From Stentor roeselii (Eukaryota; Ciliophora; Heterotrichea; Heterotrichida; Stentoridae): a DNA stretch of 64,000 nucleotides. This document shows, piece after piece, positions 9,097 to 21,400 of the stretch; within the stretch, counting starts at the first letter, position 1; every line of letters starts with the position of its first letter. A model generated the notes under the pieces. The model saw only the letters and a list, made by a program, of their open reading frames with translations. It had not been told where the DNA came from and made no database searches. Position numbers and translations under genes: made by a program. Where the stretch lies: NCBI GenBank assembly GCA_006503475.1, contig RSEH01000195.1:26844-90843 (forward strand), read 5' to 3'.

Positions 9097-10751
9097 TAAT
9101 TTTAAAATCCATCTTGCAGTTCTTTGAAGAAAGTTTTCAGAGTTTTTATCTCAGGAAGAAATAAAATAGTAAACTTTTTTAGAGTTTTCATTGATTTCTA
9201 CTTTCATGCAATTGTTTACTTTTCATGATATCACTCAAATATTTATCTCAATATTAATTTTTGTTTATAATTAGCTTTATTTTAATTTCTGTATATAGTC
9301 TTATTATAGTTCAAGGTACGCTTCAAGTCAACCTAACTCTTTATAAATCTCTGACCATGATATCGATCCTTGAATCTGTGCATTCAATATGTTATCTGCG
9401 ATCCAAGTTTTTTCCTAAAAAATGACTCTATAGCACAACAGGTTTAGAGTAATTTAAACTGTTTAACTTTTTAATTCTGAGAAATTTCTTCAATAATTTT
9501 CATTTTACCCAATAATATAAACAATAAAAGCTATTCTTTGGGTCTCTTAATCTTTTATCAAAGCTTTGCTACATTTCAATATAAAATCTGATCCCCTTCG
9601 TACTCCGCTAAAAAATCTTACATTTAAAATCAATTGAATTCGAAGTAATTATAAAAAGTCAACATTTTTCAAAAGATTTTCAAAAAAAGTTGAAATTAGA
9701 GAAATTTTTTAATTGTAATTAAAAAAACTGTCATTCAAATACTAAATCCGCGAGTTTGATTGATTTTCTTGAAGATTTATAAGTACTTTATAATAATTAA
9801 AGTTAGCTATGATCAAGAATGTCTTGCAATTCGTTTGAGATCTGACGATTTATGGAATAAATTGAATAACCGCTTTGTTTTCGGTTGAGCCGCTTGAATA
9901 GTTTTTCCTATATTCAGATTTCAAATTGTGAAGAGGATTAAGGATCTTAAGTGAGAACCGCAGTTATTTATTTTATAAAAACTCACTATATGTCAAAAGA
10001 TCGCTTCTTGAGCTCTTTCGTTTGTTGCGATGAGAATTTGAGACAAAGCGCTGAAAAATCATAGAAATTAGTTAAGATGATCTAGGCTATCTAATTTTTA
10101 TTTTTTCTGATTTATTAGATTTGTATATTCGACCTGCTCTGAGAAAAAATCTTCATATTCTACTTTTCTTAGATGCAAATTTCAAATTAAGGTAGTCGCA
10201 TATACTTAAATATGACTATAGTTATTGATTGATAAAATTTATTTTCAGTATATTTACTTTGGAGAGGCTCAAAGAAGATATATGATCCATGAAACAATCA
10301 AGATTAATGTTTTAAGAACTGTTTTTATACTAATCTGCAGTGGATTACAAAAAATAATATCCAGTTATATCAGTGACTCTAAATGATACTTCAGGTACAA
10401 TTAAATAAACTCAAGTTTTAGAAAAGTTCCTGAGTTACTCGAACTTGCAATTTAGCACATCACTATCTTACAAAATCAGATTTATGCTCTAAAATAGAGA
10501 GATTTTTAAATAAATACTTAACAGTTACTAATGTCCTAACAAAGCGCGACATTGGATCACTCTATGTATAATGATTAAAAACTATATATAACTTTCATAG
10601 AAAAAAGTTATTGTTCTTATCGATGAATATTATAAACTACTAAGAATTTATTGTAAAAAATACTGAACAATATAAGGGTAATCCTTTCATGTTACAAAAC
10701 AATAAAAAAGCGGAATGACAAAAAAATTAAATTTAAATAATCTTCAAGAAT

Positions 10752-10771
10752 AAGTGGTTCCTGAACCACTT
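10752..10771. repeat. Perfect 9-bp inverted repeat with CT spacer
   Basis: AAGTGGTTC and GAACCACTT flank a two-base CT centre. It stands out from the AT-rich surroundings because it contains G/C-bearing arms. It could be a protein-binding palindrome or chance; nothing nearby decides. Confidence 0.4.
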
Positions 10772-11357
10772 TAACAAATATTAGATTCACAATTTTTACT
10801 TGAGTATGCACTTAAGATTCACTCAAGAAGAAGCTGATGATCTAATGAATTATTATTAGAAATTGAATCATAACTAAAAATATAAAACATAAATTATGTA
10901 ATGCACAATAATTAATAATTTTATGGTAAAGATATATAATCGTGTATCTATTGGTAGATGTTTGGATTAAATTAAGAGACAAAATATAAATTTTAATTAA
11001 GTATAAATTTACGACAAGCTTAACAAGTAATAAATTTAAACACTTTTCGAAATATCAGGAAGATGAATAATCTAAGATTTTTTTAGAATTAGTAAGATGA
11101 CTAATCTAAAATTTTTATTAAATGTTTATTGAGTTTGAACCTTCAGCAAAGTATTTATATTAGTATGCATTTTTAGATGAAATTACATTTTTCAGTTATT
11201 ATAGCTGATTATATCTCTCAAAGATTCGTGATGATATTGAAAAAATTAAAAATAAACGAGTATAAATACTTTTAATCATCATTGAATCCAATATGGTTAA
11301 AAGTAAGTTTAAGCAAAGATAAACGAAATCTGATTTGATTGAAGATCCAGATACTAA

Positions 11358-11537
11358 AGATTTGCATACAGAAATAACTCTGAAGATCCTGAATTTGATG
11401 ATTTTATCGAGTTTGAATGGCGAATTTTTGATTAAGTGAAAATTCGAGAGTATCCTGTCTTAAAACAGCTAACTAGATAAGATATAAATTTTAAAAATCC
11501 AGTTCGGAAAATATACCCGATATACAATTTTCAATAA
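11358..11537 (+). pseudogene. Possible decayed coding fragment
   Basis: This frame reads like protein (RFAYRNNSEDPEFDDFIEF, then WRIFD, stop, VKIREYPVLKQLTR, stop, DINFKNPVRKIYPI) with two in-frame TAA codons. Its codons (GAG, CGA, CCT, TGG) are less AT-rich than the flanks. I recognise no family. It is either a gene relic or a chance open stretch; the call rests on composition and appearance only. Confidence 0.22.
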
Positions 11538-11806
11538 TATCTATTATAATTGAGCGTATATTAAAATAATTTATTTAAAAAATTCTCAAAGGAATAGTTG
11601 GAAAAATAAAACCCTCAAATTACATTTCTATTCAGAATAAATTTCAAAACCACATAAATTTCTGAAATTCATTCAATCATAAAAAAATCCAAGTTTAAAT
11701 ATCTTAAAACTAAGCAGTAAATCCTTAAATACCTTATTTTTCAACTTTAAAAAAACTTAAATCCTAAATCAATCAGCCTATCCAAACTTATGAAAATTCC
11801 ATAAAT

Positions 11807-12727
11807 TTATATAGAAAAAACTCTAACACTGCCATCTCCACTTGAAACAGCTAATCTTTCTTTACTACGATCAAAGTCCAAGCTATAAGAAGGTTTATCA
11901 ACTCCAGCGACGATTCCAATCAATTCCAATTCCTTATCCAAAAAAAACACTGAATTTCTTCCACTTCCACTGACTGCCAAAGAGTTATTTCCAGCTTTGA
12001 CAGAATAAACCAAACACTTATTGCCAGAGCTTCCAACAGTTGCACATTTTACTAGTCCAAAAGTCCTCAAATCCCACATTTTTACCTGATTTTCAATTTC
12101 GTATTGACCAGTTATCATTCGATTGTCAACGAAATCGATAGCTTCTCCGCAAAGCTTCAAATCGTTTAAGTGACGAATACTTTTCTTGGTTCTTATATCC
12201 CAGAGAATAACCATTTTGTCCCATCCTCCAGTCCAAAAAGTTGAACGAGATGACCATTTTAAACACATTACACGAGATGTATGGTGAAGACCGCATTCTT
12301 CGTTGAAACTTGCTATCGTCGTTTTTGTGTTTTCGTCAAAGACCTGGATTGAAGAGTCATCGCAACCTATAGCATAAAATTGACCGTCTTCAGAGTAATC
12401 AAGAGAGAGTATTCCTGCACTAATCTGAGAAAAATGAATAATTTTTCCAGACGACACATGATAATGATACATCCCTCCATCACAAGTAGCCGACAACACA
12501 ATATTCCTAGTTTTTCCCCCAGAAGGTCTCCATCGAACTGAAGTAACAGGATAAGCTAAATTCCTATAACAAGGAAGAGCATTAATACTATCTCCATCCT
12601 TCGATAAAATCTTAACAGTCCCATCCGAAGAAGCAGCAGCCAAAAGCAAGTCATCAGGACTCCACCTGACACTAAAAAGTTCTGATTCCCCAGTTTGAAT
12701 AGTAAGAGAATGTTTGATACTAACCAT
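11807..12727 (-). CDS. WD40-repeat protein (306 aa)
   Basis: The protein consists almost entirely of WD40 beta-propeller repeats. Visible repeats include LFSVRWSPDDLLLAAASSDG-type, VTSVRWRPSGG, ILSLDYSEDGQFYAIGCDD, VMCLKWSSRSTFWTGGWDKM with ILWDIRTKK, and VKMWDLRTFG. It looks like a single propeller of six to seven blades with no extra domain. WD40 propellers act as scaffolds, and the partner cannot be told from sequence. It starts 25 bp downstream of the stop of the TBCE gene on the same strand. The start ATG is preceded by AT-rich sequence. Confidence 0.8.
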   Translation of the reverse strand: MVSIKHSLTIQTGESELFSVRWSPDDLLLAAASSDGTVKILSKDGDSINALPCYRNLAYPVTSVRWRPSGGKTRNIVLSATCDGGMYHYHVSSGKIIHFSQISAGILSLDYSEDGQFYAIGCDDSSIQVFDENTKTTIASFNEECGLHHTSRVMCLKWSSRSTFWTGGWDKMVILWDIRTKKSIRHLNDLKLCGEAIDFVDNRMITGQYEIENQVKMWDLRTFGLVKCATVGSSGNKCLVYSVKAGNNSLAVSGSGRNSVFFLDKELELIGIVAGVDKPSYSLDFDRSKERLAVSSGDGSVRVFSI

Positions 12728-12752
12728 TATAAATCATAAAAAACTTTATCTA

Positions 12753-14267
12753 CTACCCCAAGTCTTCAACCCAAATTTCTCCAGTTTCAGTCATCACATA
12801 ATACCCGATACTCTTCAAATTATCATCCATGACTTCCGGCATGAAGCTGCTTTTATCATGAAAACTTAAACGAATTTCATTGTTTTTCACTCCAAACAAC
12901 TTGGCGCACATGTTCTTCAAGTCAGCGACAGTCATGCTAAGAATCAATTTTTTTTTCACTTCTTTTCCCATCCCTGTCGTTGCGAGACATCTGATGATTA
13001 ACGAGGCGGTGTTGCTGTTCAATGTTTGTCCTGCTAGAGTGTCTTTTTCAGTCACTACTCTGGAAAAGATCTCGCTTGGCGGGCCGTGCTTGTTTATCAA
13101 TTCTTGCCAACGTGAAGAAGACTCTAGACCGGTCACGTCCATCATTGATCGTAAATAGTAACGCTCGGCTTCTAGTCGCTCTTGGGCTCGCACTGCTGAA
13201 CCGCTTAACATTGATAGAGAACCTACTCGTGCGATTATGTTGAAACGTTGGATGCTTAAACGCATTTCTGCACCTAGACCTGGGTTTCGAGCGATTCGTA
13301 ACTCTTTTATTTTACCTGGGAACTTTTCGAGCTCGTCTATTGAAGACCAGTTGGATATACCGCAGTTCTCTATTGAGAGAGCGGTTAGTTGTGGGAAGCC
13401 GCCTTGATAATTGACCTCTCCAATCGGATTTTCATTTAAAATCAATTTCTCCAAATTATTCAACCCCTTACATAATTCAGAAACAGCCTGCCAAGAAGTG
13501 ATTTGATTATCTTCCAGGTTCAAAAGTATTAAACTCTGTAATAATTCATTAGAAATGATCAAATCATTAAAAAAGTTTTTATACAAATGCAGTTCCTGCA
13601 AAGAAGGAAACTGTGGAAGAACATTAACAAGATCCTGACAAGTCAATCCCATATTATTGAGGACCAAGACTTGCAGCGCTGATGTGGTTGGCCTTGTCAA
13701 GGGCAATTCAAGTCGATTCGCAGTCAAACTCAAAGTTTTTAACTGAGGAACTTCATCTAAAATTAGAGAAACCTGGTCCCAAGAGTTCAGCAAGTTCTGG
13801 TCGAGTCGAAGAGTCTCACAACTCAAGATTCGCCTTCCGAAGCCTGAGGTTATCTCGCCTACGAGACAACCTTGCAATGCAATTTCTTTCAGCATGTCGA
13901 CTTTTTCTTGTTTACTGATGATTTTCTCGGTACCTACTAATTCAATTGGCTTTTTACGGTTCTGGCCTGTGAATGCGTATGTCTCAGTCAGGTCTAGCTC
14001 GTTTCTATCTGCGTATTTGTTTAGTATTGCAAATTCTAGAGAGACAGCAGGAGAGCACTCAGAAAAAACAACAGATTCCTTAACAAAACTCCCATGATTC
14101 GGAAAACGAGTTTTAAAGTAAGAAACCCCTTCAAATTCACCAGAATGCTTTCCTTTACTCTGATCATCCCATTCAATCCCAATCCAATTTCCTTCTTTCC
14201 CCTGAATAATCCCATTCCATCTGACAGTGCCATAAGCACCCTTAAAACAAATTCTGTTCCCTTCCAT
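12753..14267 (-). CDS. TBCE: Tubulin-folding cofactor E
   Basis: The 504-aa protein has the diagnostic order CAP-Gly, leucine-rich repeats, ubiquitin-like. The CAP-Gly domain is at about residues 1-70 (GTVRWNG, WIGIEWDD, GKHSGEFEGVSYF; the usual GKNDG reads GKHSG). The LRR array spans about 140-340 (LQVLVLNNMGLT, LQELHLYKNFF, LEKLILNENPIGE). The ubiquitin-like end is at about 420-504 (LILSMTVADLKNMCAKLFG). TBCE binds alpha-tubulin and works with cofactors C and D in building and dismantling tubulin dimers, which fits a heavily ciliated cell. Length matches the family (about 500-530 aa). Confidence 0.9.
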   Translation of the reverse strand: MEGNRICFKGAYGTVRWNGIIQGKEGNWIGIEWDDQSKGKHSGEFEGVSYFKTRFPNHGSFVKESVVFSECSPAVSLEFAILNKYADRNELDLTETYAFTGQNRKKPIELVGTEKIISKQEKVDMLKEIALQGCLVGEITSGFGRRILSCETLRLDQNLLNSWDQVSLILDEVPQLKTLSLTANRLELPLTRPTTSALQVLVLNNMGLTCQDLVNVLPQFPSLQELHLYKNFFNDLIISNELLQSLILLNLEDNQITSWQAVSELCKGLNNLEKLILNENPIGEVNYQGGFPQLTALSIENCGISNWSSIDELEKFPGKIKELRIARNPGLGAEMRLSIQRFNIIARVGSLSMLSGSAVRAQERLEAERYYLRSMMDVTGLESSSRWQELINKHGPPSEIFSRVVTEKDTLAGQTLNSNTASLIIRCLATTGMGKEVKKKLILSMTVADLKNMCAKLFGVKNNEIRLSFHDKSSFMPEVMDDNLKSIGYYVMTETGEIWVEDLG

Positions 14268-14305
14268 TATATCAAAACTAAATCTTAAAAAAAATTAGAA
14301 AATAT

Positions 14306-15133
14306 TCAAGTCTTCGCAAATTTCTTCTTCGTAGTTCTCGAAAATACAGGATTCGAATAAGCTTCTTTATAAGTCGAAGTAAAATGCGCTCGATAATCAG
14401 GAGTTTCTAAAATCGGTTCAGGTCCTTTAGCAAGTTTTAAAGGCTGGCTTTTAACCTGTTTAAAGTCACTCTTTTGTGAGCTGTTGCCGAGAAAACCATT
14501 GAAACTTGAGATGATTCCTCGAATGCCTTGAGACCTTTGCTTTGTCTTCCGAGCGATTTCGTTGTTTTCTTCGTAAACTGAAAGGTTTTTATCATTAAAG
14601 TTGCCTCGATAGCAGCTTTCAGTGGAAAACTTGGCGTCTCTTAAAGGTGTTGGAAATTCCATCACATATTGTTTTTCTAGAAAACTCTCGTTCCATTTGT
14701 TGAAATTTCTTTCGTAACTTGTCTTTCCTATGAACTTTAAACGGGTTTGACTTGATTTTAAAGGGCAGAATGACTCGGATTTTAAATATTCTTGCTTTTC
14801 GAAGTCTTTTTGTGATGTGCTTTGAGAGTTTAAAGCGAAACTCACTGGTCTGAACTCGGGCATTGGCTTGTGTATTGTTACTGAAGAGTTTTTGCGGTGG
14901 TAGTTTCGGTGGTAGTTTGAAATAAATTGACTGCTCGCTGAAAAAAGTCGACGTTTATAATCCCCTGGACACTTGTGAACTCCACACGTACATAAATGAC
15001 AGTAACAGTAACCAGTCATGTGCTCATTATCACAGACCGGTGGAAGAGAATTTAATTCACATGACTTAGGAATCGACATTTTCCCTGTTTGAGCAACTTC
15101 TCTGATATCTGCTGATTTTGGGCGAATTTTCAT
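14306..15133 (-). CDS. SAXO-like axonemal microtubule-stabilising protein (275 aa)
   Basis: Residues about 40-58 carry the cysteine-rich signature of SAXO/FAM154 proteins (CYCHLCTCGVHKCPGDYKR). The remainder is low in hydrophobics and has repeated short elements around F, Y, P and N residues (KTSYERNFNKW, ESCYRGNFND, TPDYRAHFTSTY), as expected for microtubule-binding Mn-type modules. SAXO proteins bind and stabilise axonemal or basal-body microtubules. The stop is TGA, one of few in the window. If TGA were read as Trp, only seven more residues would be added. Confidence 0.75.
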   Translation of the reverse strand: MKIRPKSADIREVAQTGKMSIPKSCELNSLPPVCDNEHMTGYCYCHLCTCGVHKCPGDYKRRLFSASSQFISNYHRNYHRKNSSVTIHKPMPEFRPVSFALNSQSTSQKDFEKQEYLKSESFCPLKSSQTRLKFIGKTSYERNFNKWNESFLEKQYVMEFPTPLRDAKFSTESCYRGNFNDKNLSVYEENNEIARKTKQRSQGIRGIISSFNGFLGNSSQKSDFKQVKSQPLKLAKGPEPILETPDYRAHFTSTYKEAYSNPVFSRTTKKKFAKT

Positions 15134-15435
15134 TGTTTTATTGTCAAACTGATGGATTTAAGCACTTTAATGAGATTTTAGGACTATTCTTCAAGAAATT
15201 CATTAATTTTCTAGTAAAGAACCTGCCTTAGCAATCCCTTTCCTTAATAAATCCAATTAAATTCATCCAATTCATTTTAAAAATAATTCCTTTAAAATTA
15301 AACAACCACCTCCAAATCAAATTCCCCTAAACCTAAAAAAAAACACAATCTCCAAAACCCCAAAAATCCCAAAATAATAAACTAAAAAATCATCCCATTT
15401 CCCAATTCTTGCACGTCTTAACCAATAATAAAAAT
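15134..15435. other. Divergent intergenic region between SAXO-like and ATPase/cyclase 1 genes
   Basis: About 300 bp of AT-rich DNA with a C/A-rich plus strand near 15240-15400. A CTTGCAC at 15408-15414 lies 28 bp before the cyclase ATG. The same heptamer sits 30 bp before the ATG of the second cyclase gene (36342-36348). I see no ORF that belongs here. Confidence 0.4.
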
Positions 15436-18400
15436 ATGAATTCCGATAAAGAAGGAAACTGGCGAATGCAAGAGTTGTCAGGATCTTCAATAATCTCCGA
15501 GTCGCAATACCTGAACAACAAAGTGAAATCAACGCGATACACCTGGTTAAACCTGCTACCGAAAAACTTATTCGAGCAGTTCCAGCGTTCAGCAAACATC
15601 TGGTTCCTGATCGTGTCGATATTCCAGTTGATTCCTTTCGGCCTGAACCCAGTGGACAGCTGGACGACAGTCGTTCCTCTGGCCATTCTGATAACGTTGA
15701 CGCTTCTTAAAGACGCGTATAACGACTACTACCGAGGACGTGAGGACAAGAAAACAAATAATTCTGACTACAGCTTTTGGACTGGAGGTAAATTTGACAG
15801 GGTCAAATGTGAAGATTTACTTGTAGGCAGCATTGTTATAGTTTATGAAGATCAGAAGTTTCCTGCTGATGTTGTTGTTTTAGGTACGAAAGGTGACAGG
15901 AAGTTCTTTTTGGATACTGCTGGAATCAATGGGTGCTCTGACTTGATGCCGAAGAAGGCTGTCAGTGAAACTCATGGACTTATACAGAGTCTTGATAAGG
16001 ATTATGTACTTAGTCGAATGGCTGGCATGATCAGCTTTGAAGCTCCGAATAATGACTTTAACAGGTTTAAAGGGAAATTGAAATTAAGTGGTCATCCTAA
16101 AGCAATTAGCTTGTTTAGCTACTGCTTGGCTTACAGAGGAAGTTCGTTGAGAGGCAGTGAATGGGCGATTGGAATAGTTGTTTATACAGGACTAGAGACT
16201 AAAACTTACCTGAACATTGGAAAACCAGTGAGAAAGATCTCGAAACTTGAGAGGCAAGTCAACAAATGGGTCCTTTCTCTGCTTATTATCCTTTTGTTAA
16301 TGGTGATCTTTTCTTATCTCGCTCTTCGGTACTTGTCAGTCTCGGACCTGAATGACAACAGTGACTATGTCGCGCCTTTTGTATTATTCACCATTCTTTA
16401 CAACAACATCATCCCGATTTCTCTCTTTGTGACGATGGACATGCTGAGGATTTTCCAGTCTTTCGTCATCGCAAGAAGGTCAGGCAGGAAAGTCGACTTC
16501 AACACAGGCGACGTGAATGAAAACCTCGGGCAAGTCGAGTACTTATTCACTGATAAAAGCGGAGTTTTAACTGAAAATGACCTGAAAGTTAAACTCTGCC
16601 TCGTCGGGAACACGAAGTACTTCAGAGAAGAAGACGACCAAGACCGGAGTCAAACTATCATCGACGAGGATAAGCCTTTGTTTACTAGAGTTTTTAGTGA
16701 AAGCTCAATGAAAATATTTCCTAAAGTAGACTCGAATCGATCTGGATTCTTTTCAGAAAGATTGACTACACCTTTCAATAAATTAAAACAAACGCTTTTT
16801 AAGGATGAAACTTCGAATTTGTATCAATTTGGCAGAAGTCTCGCTGTTTGTAACTCGGTCTTCACTGATGACTCTCAGTTCATCGGGATCTCCCGGGATG
16901 AGATCGCGATGGTCGAGGCTGCAAATGAAATCGGGATAAAACTACTGCATCGAAGTGAATCTTCTGTTGAAATCGACTCTTTAGGAACAAGGGAAAAGTA
17001 CCAGATCCTCTCAACCAGTCCTTTTTCTTCTACTATTAAAAAGTCAAGTATTTTGATCAAGACTGCAACTGAATATATTTTGTACACAAAAGGAAATTAT
17101 GATGAAATTTTGAAAATCATTGAAGAAAACGGCACAGAAGACCTGGAAAGTCAATTTAATTACACTTGTGGAATGGGATTTAGAACCACCCTGTTAACCT
17201 TCAAAAAAATCACTGAAAATGCTGCAACTGAATTCGTGGCGAAAGTTGAAAGCGCAAAGCACATCCCTGTAGATTCCGAAGGCAGGATCATGACTTTATT
17301 CGAAGACCTACAAAAAGATTCCGTGTTTTTAGGAATCGCTGGAATCGAGGACGTTGTCCTTCCTGAAACGATTCAAACCGTCGAAATCCTTCAAAAAGCT
17401 GGAATAAAAATCTGGGTGTTAACAGGTGACAACGAAATGAACACGACAACCACAGCTCGAAAAGTAGGAATTTTAAAACGCGATTCACAAATGATCAGCC
17501 TTTCTAAAATCCAGACAGAAGGCAAGTGCATCAACTACATGATGCGCCTTATCAGCCAGCATTTCTTCAACGAAGTCCAAGATGACCCTATTTCAAGAAA
17601 CGTGAGTGTAAAAAGAAGCAAAGGCAAAAGTTCCTACACAAACAAGCAGGACTCAGAAGAAAGCATGCATTTAAACGAACTCAAAAAAACCGACAAAGGC
17701 CCGACAATCCAACCGAAGACTTCTGAAAACAATGCAGAAGTAATGCTTTCCCAACACCCACTATTTAAAAAAATAGTGAAACCAGAAATCGCGATTTCAG
17801 ATTTTTTAAAGAAGATGTTTTTCCCGAACTCCGTGAATTACACCTTGACAATTGATAGGCAAAGTTTTATTATTGCTTTGGCTTCAGATGAAGCGCGAAA
17901 GTTGTTATGTTGTCTCATGTTTGGGGCAAGTTCAGTGCTTTTTTATGGACTCCTGCCGATGGACAAGGCGAAAATCGTGAGTCTTGTCAAGGATAACTTT
18001 TCTTTCCGCCCAGTGACGATGGCGATTGGACAGGGCTATGGAGATATTCCCATGATTCAAACGGCTGATGTGGGTGTTGCGATAATGAGTAAAAATGAAA
18101 GTCAAGCTAAAAGTTACTCAGATCTGGCCGTTTGTCACTTTTCTCAGTTAAAAGAACTGCTTTTGTTGCATGGACATTGGAATTACTCACGAATGTCAAG
18201 GACAGTGCTTTTGTTTATTTATAAAAATTGTTTGCTTACTATTGTGACATTTATTTATATCTTTATTAGTGACTACTCTGGAGAGTCACTGTTCAAGTCG
18301 TCGTTAATCGTCGGGTTCAATCTGGGATTCACGTCTTTGCCGATTATTGCTTTAGGAGTATTTGATGAAGACATGAGAGTCAGCAAGATTTTTGAATACC

Positions 18401-21400
18401 CGGAGATCTACTCGCAAGGACAGATGCAGACGTTGTTTAACTGGAAAAAAATGGCGCATTACTTGCTGTTATCCTTGATTGACGGAGTTTTAATACCACT
18501 GTTGCTGGGTTACAACAATTTCAAGGTAGTCAACCAAAACGGGTACTCTGAAGACTCGAACATGACAGGAACGACTTTGTACATTATTTTGATTTTCACT
18601 GTTCTGATCCAAATAGCTCTTGACACTTACTCCTTCAGCTGTCTTTACATCACCTCACAAGTTCTCTCAGTCCTCATCCTTGCCGGGTATCTTTGGTTCA
18701 TCTCCTCCGTCAGCTTTGGAAACAGTGACCTTCTCGGCACTGGACAAGAAATTTCTCAATCGCCCATCGCTTTACTCATGATCTTCGTTGTTCCATTAGT
18801 CCTCCTCTGCCTTCACCAGGCTTACGCTCAGTACTCCTCTGTATTCAAGCCAGGACTTTACGAAAAAATCGCATCAATAACAGACGACCAGCTACTTGTC
18901 TTTAAACTGAACCGACTTGAGATGTTTGCTGGAAATTTAGCGAAACTTTACAGAGAAACTAGTTTCACCAAATCGAATTTAGAAGAAGATGCTTTTGAGT
19001 TGAAGAAGAAATCGTTGCATTTCCATTCAGAGTTTATAGAAGCCCAGTATAAAGATTTTTACATTTACGAGTATATCAAGTTTTACAGATGGGTCATTGT
19101 GATACTGTTTGCATTGCTGGTATTTTGGACTTTGCTTGAAGTTTTCTTGTTTGGAGGGTCTTTGTATTACCATATCATCCGAACCTTGATGTGTGCCGGG
19201 TTTTTAGTGATAGTTTTAGTGATTTGGACTGATTTCTTCATGAAGTACTATACCCAGATCACTCTTACAGTGATCGGTTTGGGGCTTATAATCAAATTCG
19301 CATCAGAAGTTGCATTTAGCATGCCAGGAGCCTTGGCGACAGGAGTGATTCCATCGATAGCTTACATTTTATTCAACGTGGACTTCGAACAAATTTCCTA
19401 CTTGAACCTTCTGAACTTATCCCTTTACTCAATCTCACTTTCCATCTACTACATCTTCTCAGTCAACAACCAAGACTTCTTCGAAAAGCTCTTCAACGTT
19501 CTTTCCTTCTTGATCCTCAACTTCTCCATTTCCGCCACTTCCGCCTTCCTGGGGTACTACCTAGAAAGGACCCGACGTTTGGAGTACAAATTAATGACTT
19601 TAGAAAAAATCGACGTTGAGCGATCTCAAAGAATTTTAAGCTTCCTTCTGCCAGCCTTCGTTAAAAAGCGGGTAAAAGACGGTGCTCGATACATCGCAGA
19701 AGACCAAGGAACAGTAACGATTCTTTTCTGTGACATTGTCGATTTTGACTCAATCTGTGCTGAGTACTCTCCACAGGAGTTAACAGCATTTTTAGACGGT
19801 CTTTTCCAGAAGTTTGACCAACTGTGTTCTGCAATTGGAGTGACGAAGATAGAAACAGTGGGAAAGACGTACATGGCTTGCTCTGGATTGAAAGATAGTG
19901 AAGCTGAACTTGACCCTTCTCTTCGGGAAGTTTCTCATGCTCGAAGGGCGATAGAGCTGGGCCTGGCGATGATATCTCTGACGAATTCTATAAGATTAAA
20001 GAGTGGATTTCAACTGCAGGTAAAAATCGGGATTAACTCAGGACCTGTCACTGCAGGGGTCGTCGGTCATCATAAGCCGCAGTTTTCATTAGTCGGGGAC
20101 ACGGTCAATACTTCAAGTCGCATGTGTTCGACTTTAGAATCCGCGAATTCTATTCAAATTTCTAAGGAATGCTATGATTTGCTTGAAAGTTACAATGGAC
20201 TTGAATTCAAAGCTAATACTATTGAAGCTAAGGGCAAGGGAATTATGAATACTTTTATTGTGACTGAAGCGAAAAGTAACACCCTGCAAGAATCTGGCAA
20301 TCGTGTTGGACTTTCTCATTTAGCCACTATGATGCAACATTCAGGCATCAGCCGTACTATGACTGACTCAAGAATCAAGAAAAAAAGTACTGAGCTTTTC
20401 GTCACTCTTGACCTCAACGAAGGCTTTCAAAGAACTGACAGTCAAGCTTTAGGAGAGGTGAAACTTTTCGACTTCTCCTGCAGTGAAAATGAGAAACAAC
20501 TGAAATTTCGCATGAAAAAGACGGAAAATGACCAGCACCTGATGTTTAGCGGGGTAGCGATCGCATTAGTGACGTTTAGTTTGCTTCTAGCGATTTCAGC
20601 AGCACAGTACCTGATAGTAAATCAGAGTATTTTTCAGGTGGTCATAGCGCGAGGAGTGATAGTTCTGATGCTTCTAGGTGTTATCGCAGTACATTCAAAG
20701 ATATTCACCCGCAGAAGGTTTACTTTTCTGATGCTTTTTATTTTCCTCTGCATGATCGCGGTAGTCCTTCTAGACCTCATCTACAGCACAGGCCGTGCAA
20801 ATGACCTGATCGCTTTAGAAGTGATGTACATTATTTTACTTTTAAACCACACCAGTCAGATCCCCTTGTCTAAAATCATTCCTGCCTTCCTGCTCATCTT
20901 TATCCCTTGGGGCGTCCTCGGCGGTTTCACCTCTGAAAATAAAGACGAACATGCTGCAAATGCAGCTTTTGTGATAGTCTTCGCAGTGATCAACGCTTCA
21001 GCGCTTTACATGATCGAGACTCGTCTAAGGACCTACTTTAGTTTACGAGAAATCGCTGAAAAAGAGATCTCGAAGACTGACAAGCTGCTTACTCAGATGA
21101 TGCCTCCTCATGTTTTAGAAAATATGAGGCAGGACAAGGCAGCGACAGACAAGTTCCAAGAAGTGACTCTTTTATATGCCGACATCGTCGGATTCACTGC
21201 CTGGAGTTCAAATAAGACTCCAATTGAAGTAGTCGGCATGTTGAGTGAGATGTTTACAAGGTTTGACAAGAAGTGCTTGGATCATAATGTTTATAAAGTT
21301 CATACTATTGGAGACTGCTATGTTGTTATGGGCCTTACTGATGCAAGTAATCGAAATACTGCCCAGGAATGTCTTAATGTGGTTCAGATGGCTCAGAGCA

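Larger units (their letters stand above)
9097..11806. other. 2.7-kb AT-rich gene-poor region
   Basis: No ORF of convincing length or composition occurs on either strand, although neighbouring genes are spaced by tens of bases. I found no tRNA-like boxes, satellite repeats or transposase fragments. A 9-bp inverted repeat lies at 10752-10771, and a decayed coding-like stretch lies at 11358-11537. The rest is AT-rich DNA in which I see nothing I can name. Confidence 0.5.

Noticed and set aside
9097-11806. tRNA or other structured RNA genes in the deserts
   Set aside because: I looked for GGTTCGANNCC-type B boxes and paired cloverleaf arms on both strands and found none that fit; a covariance-model search would be decisive.
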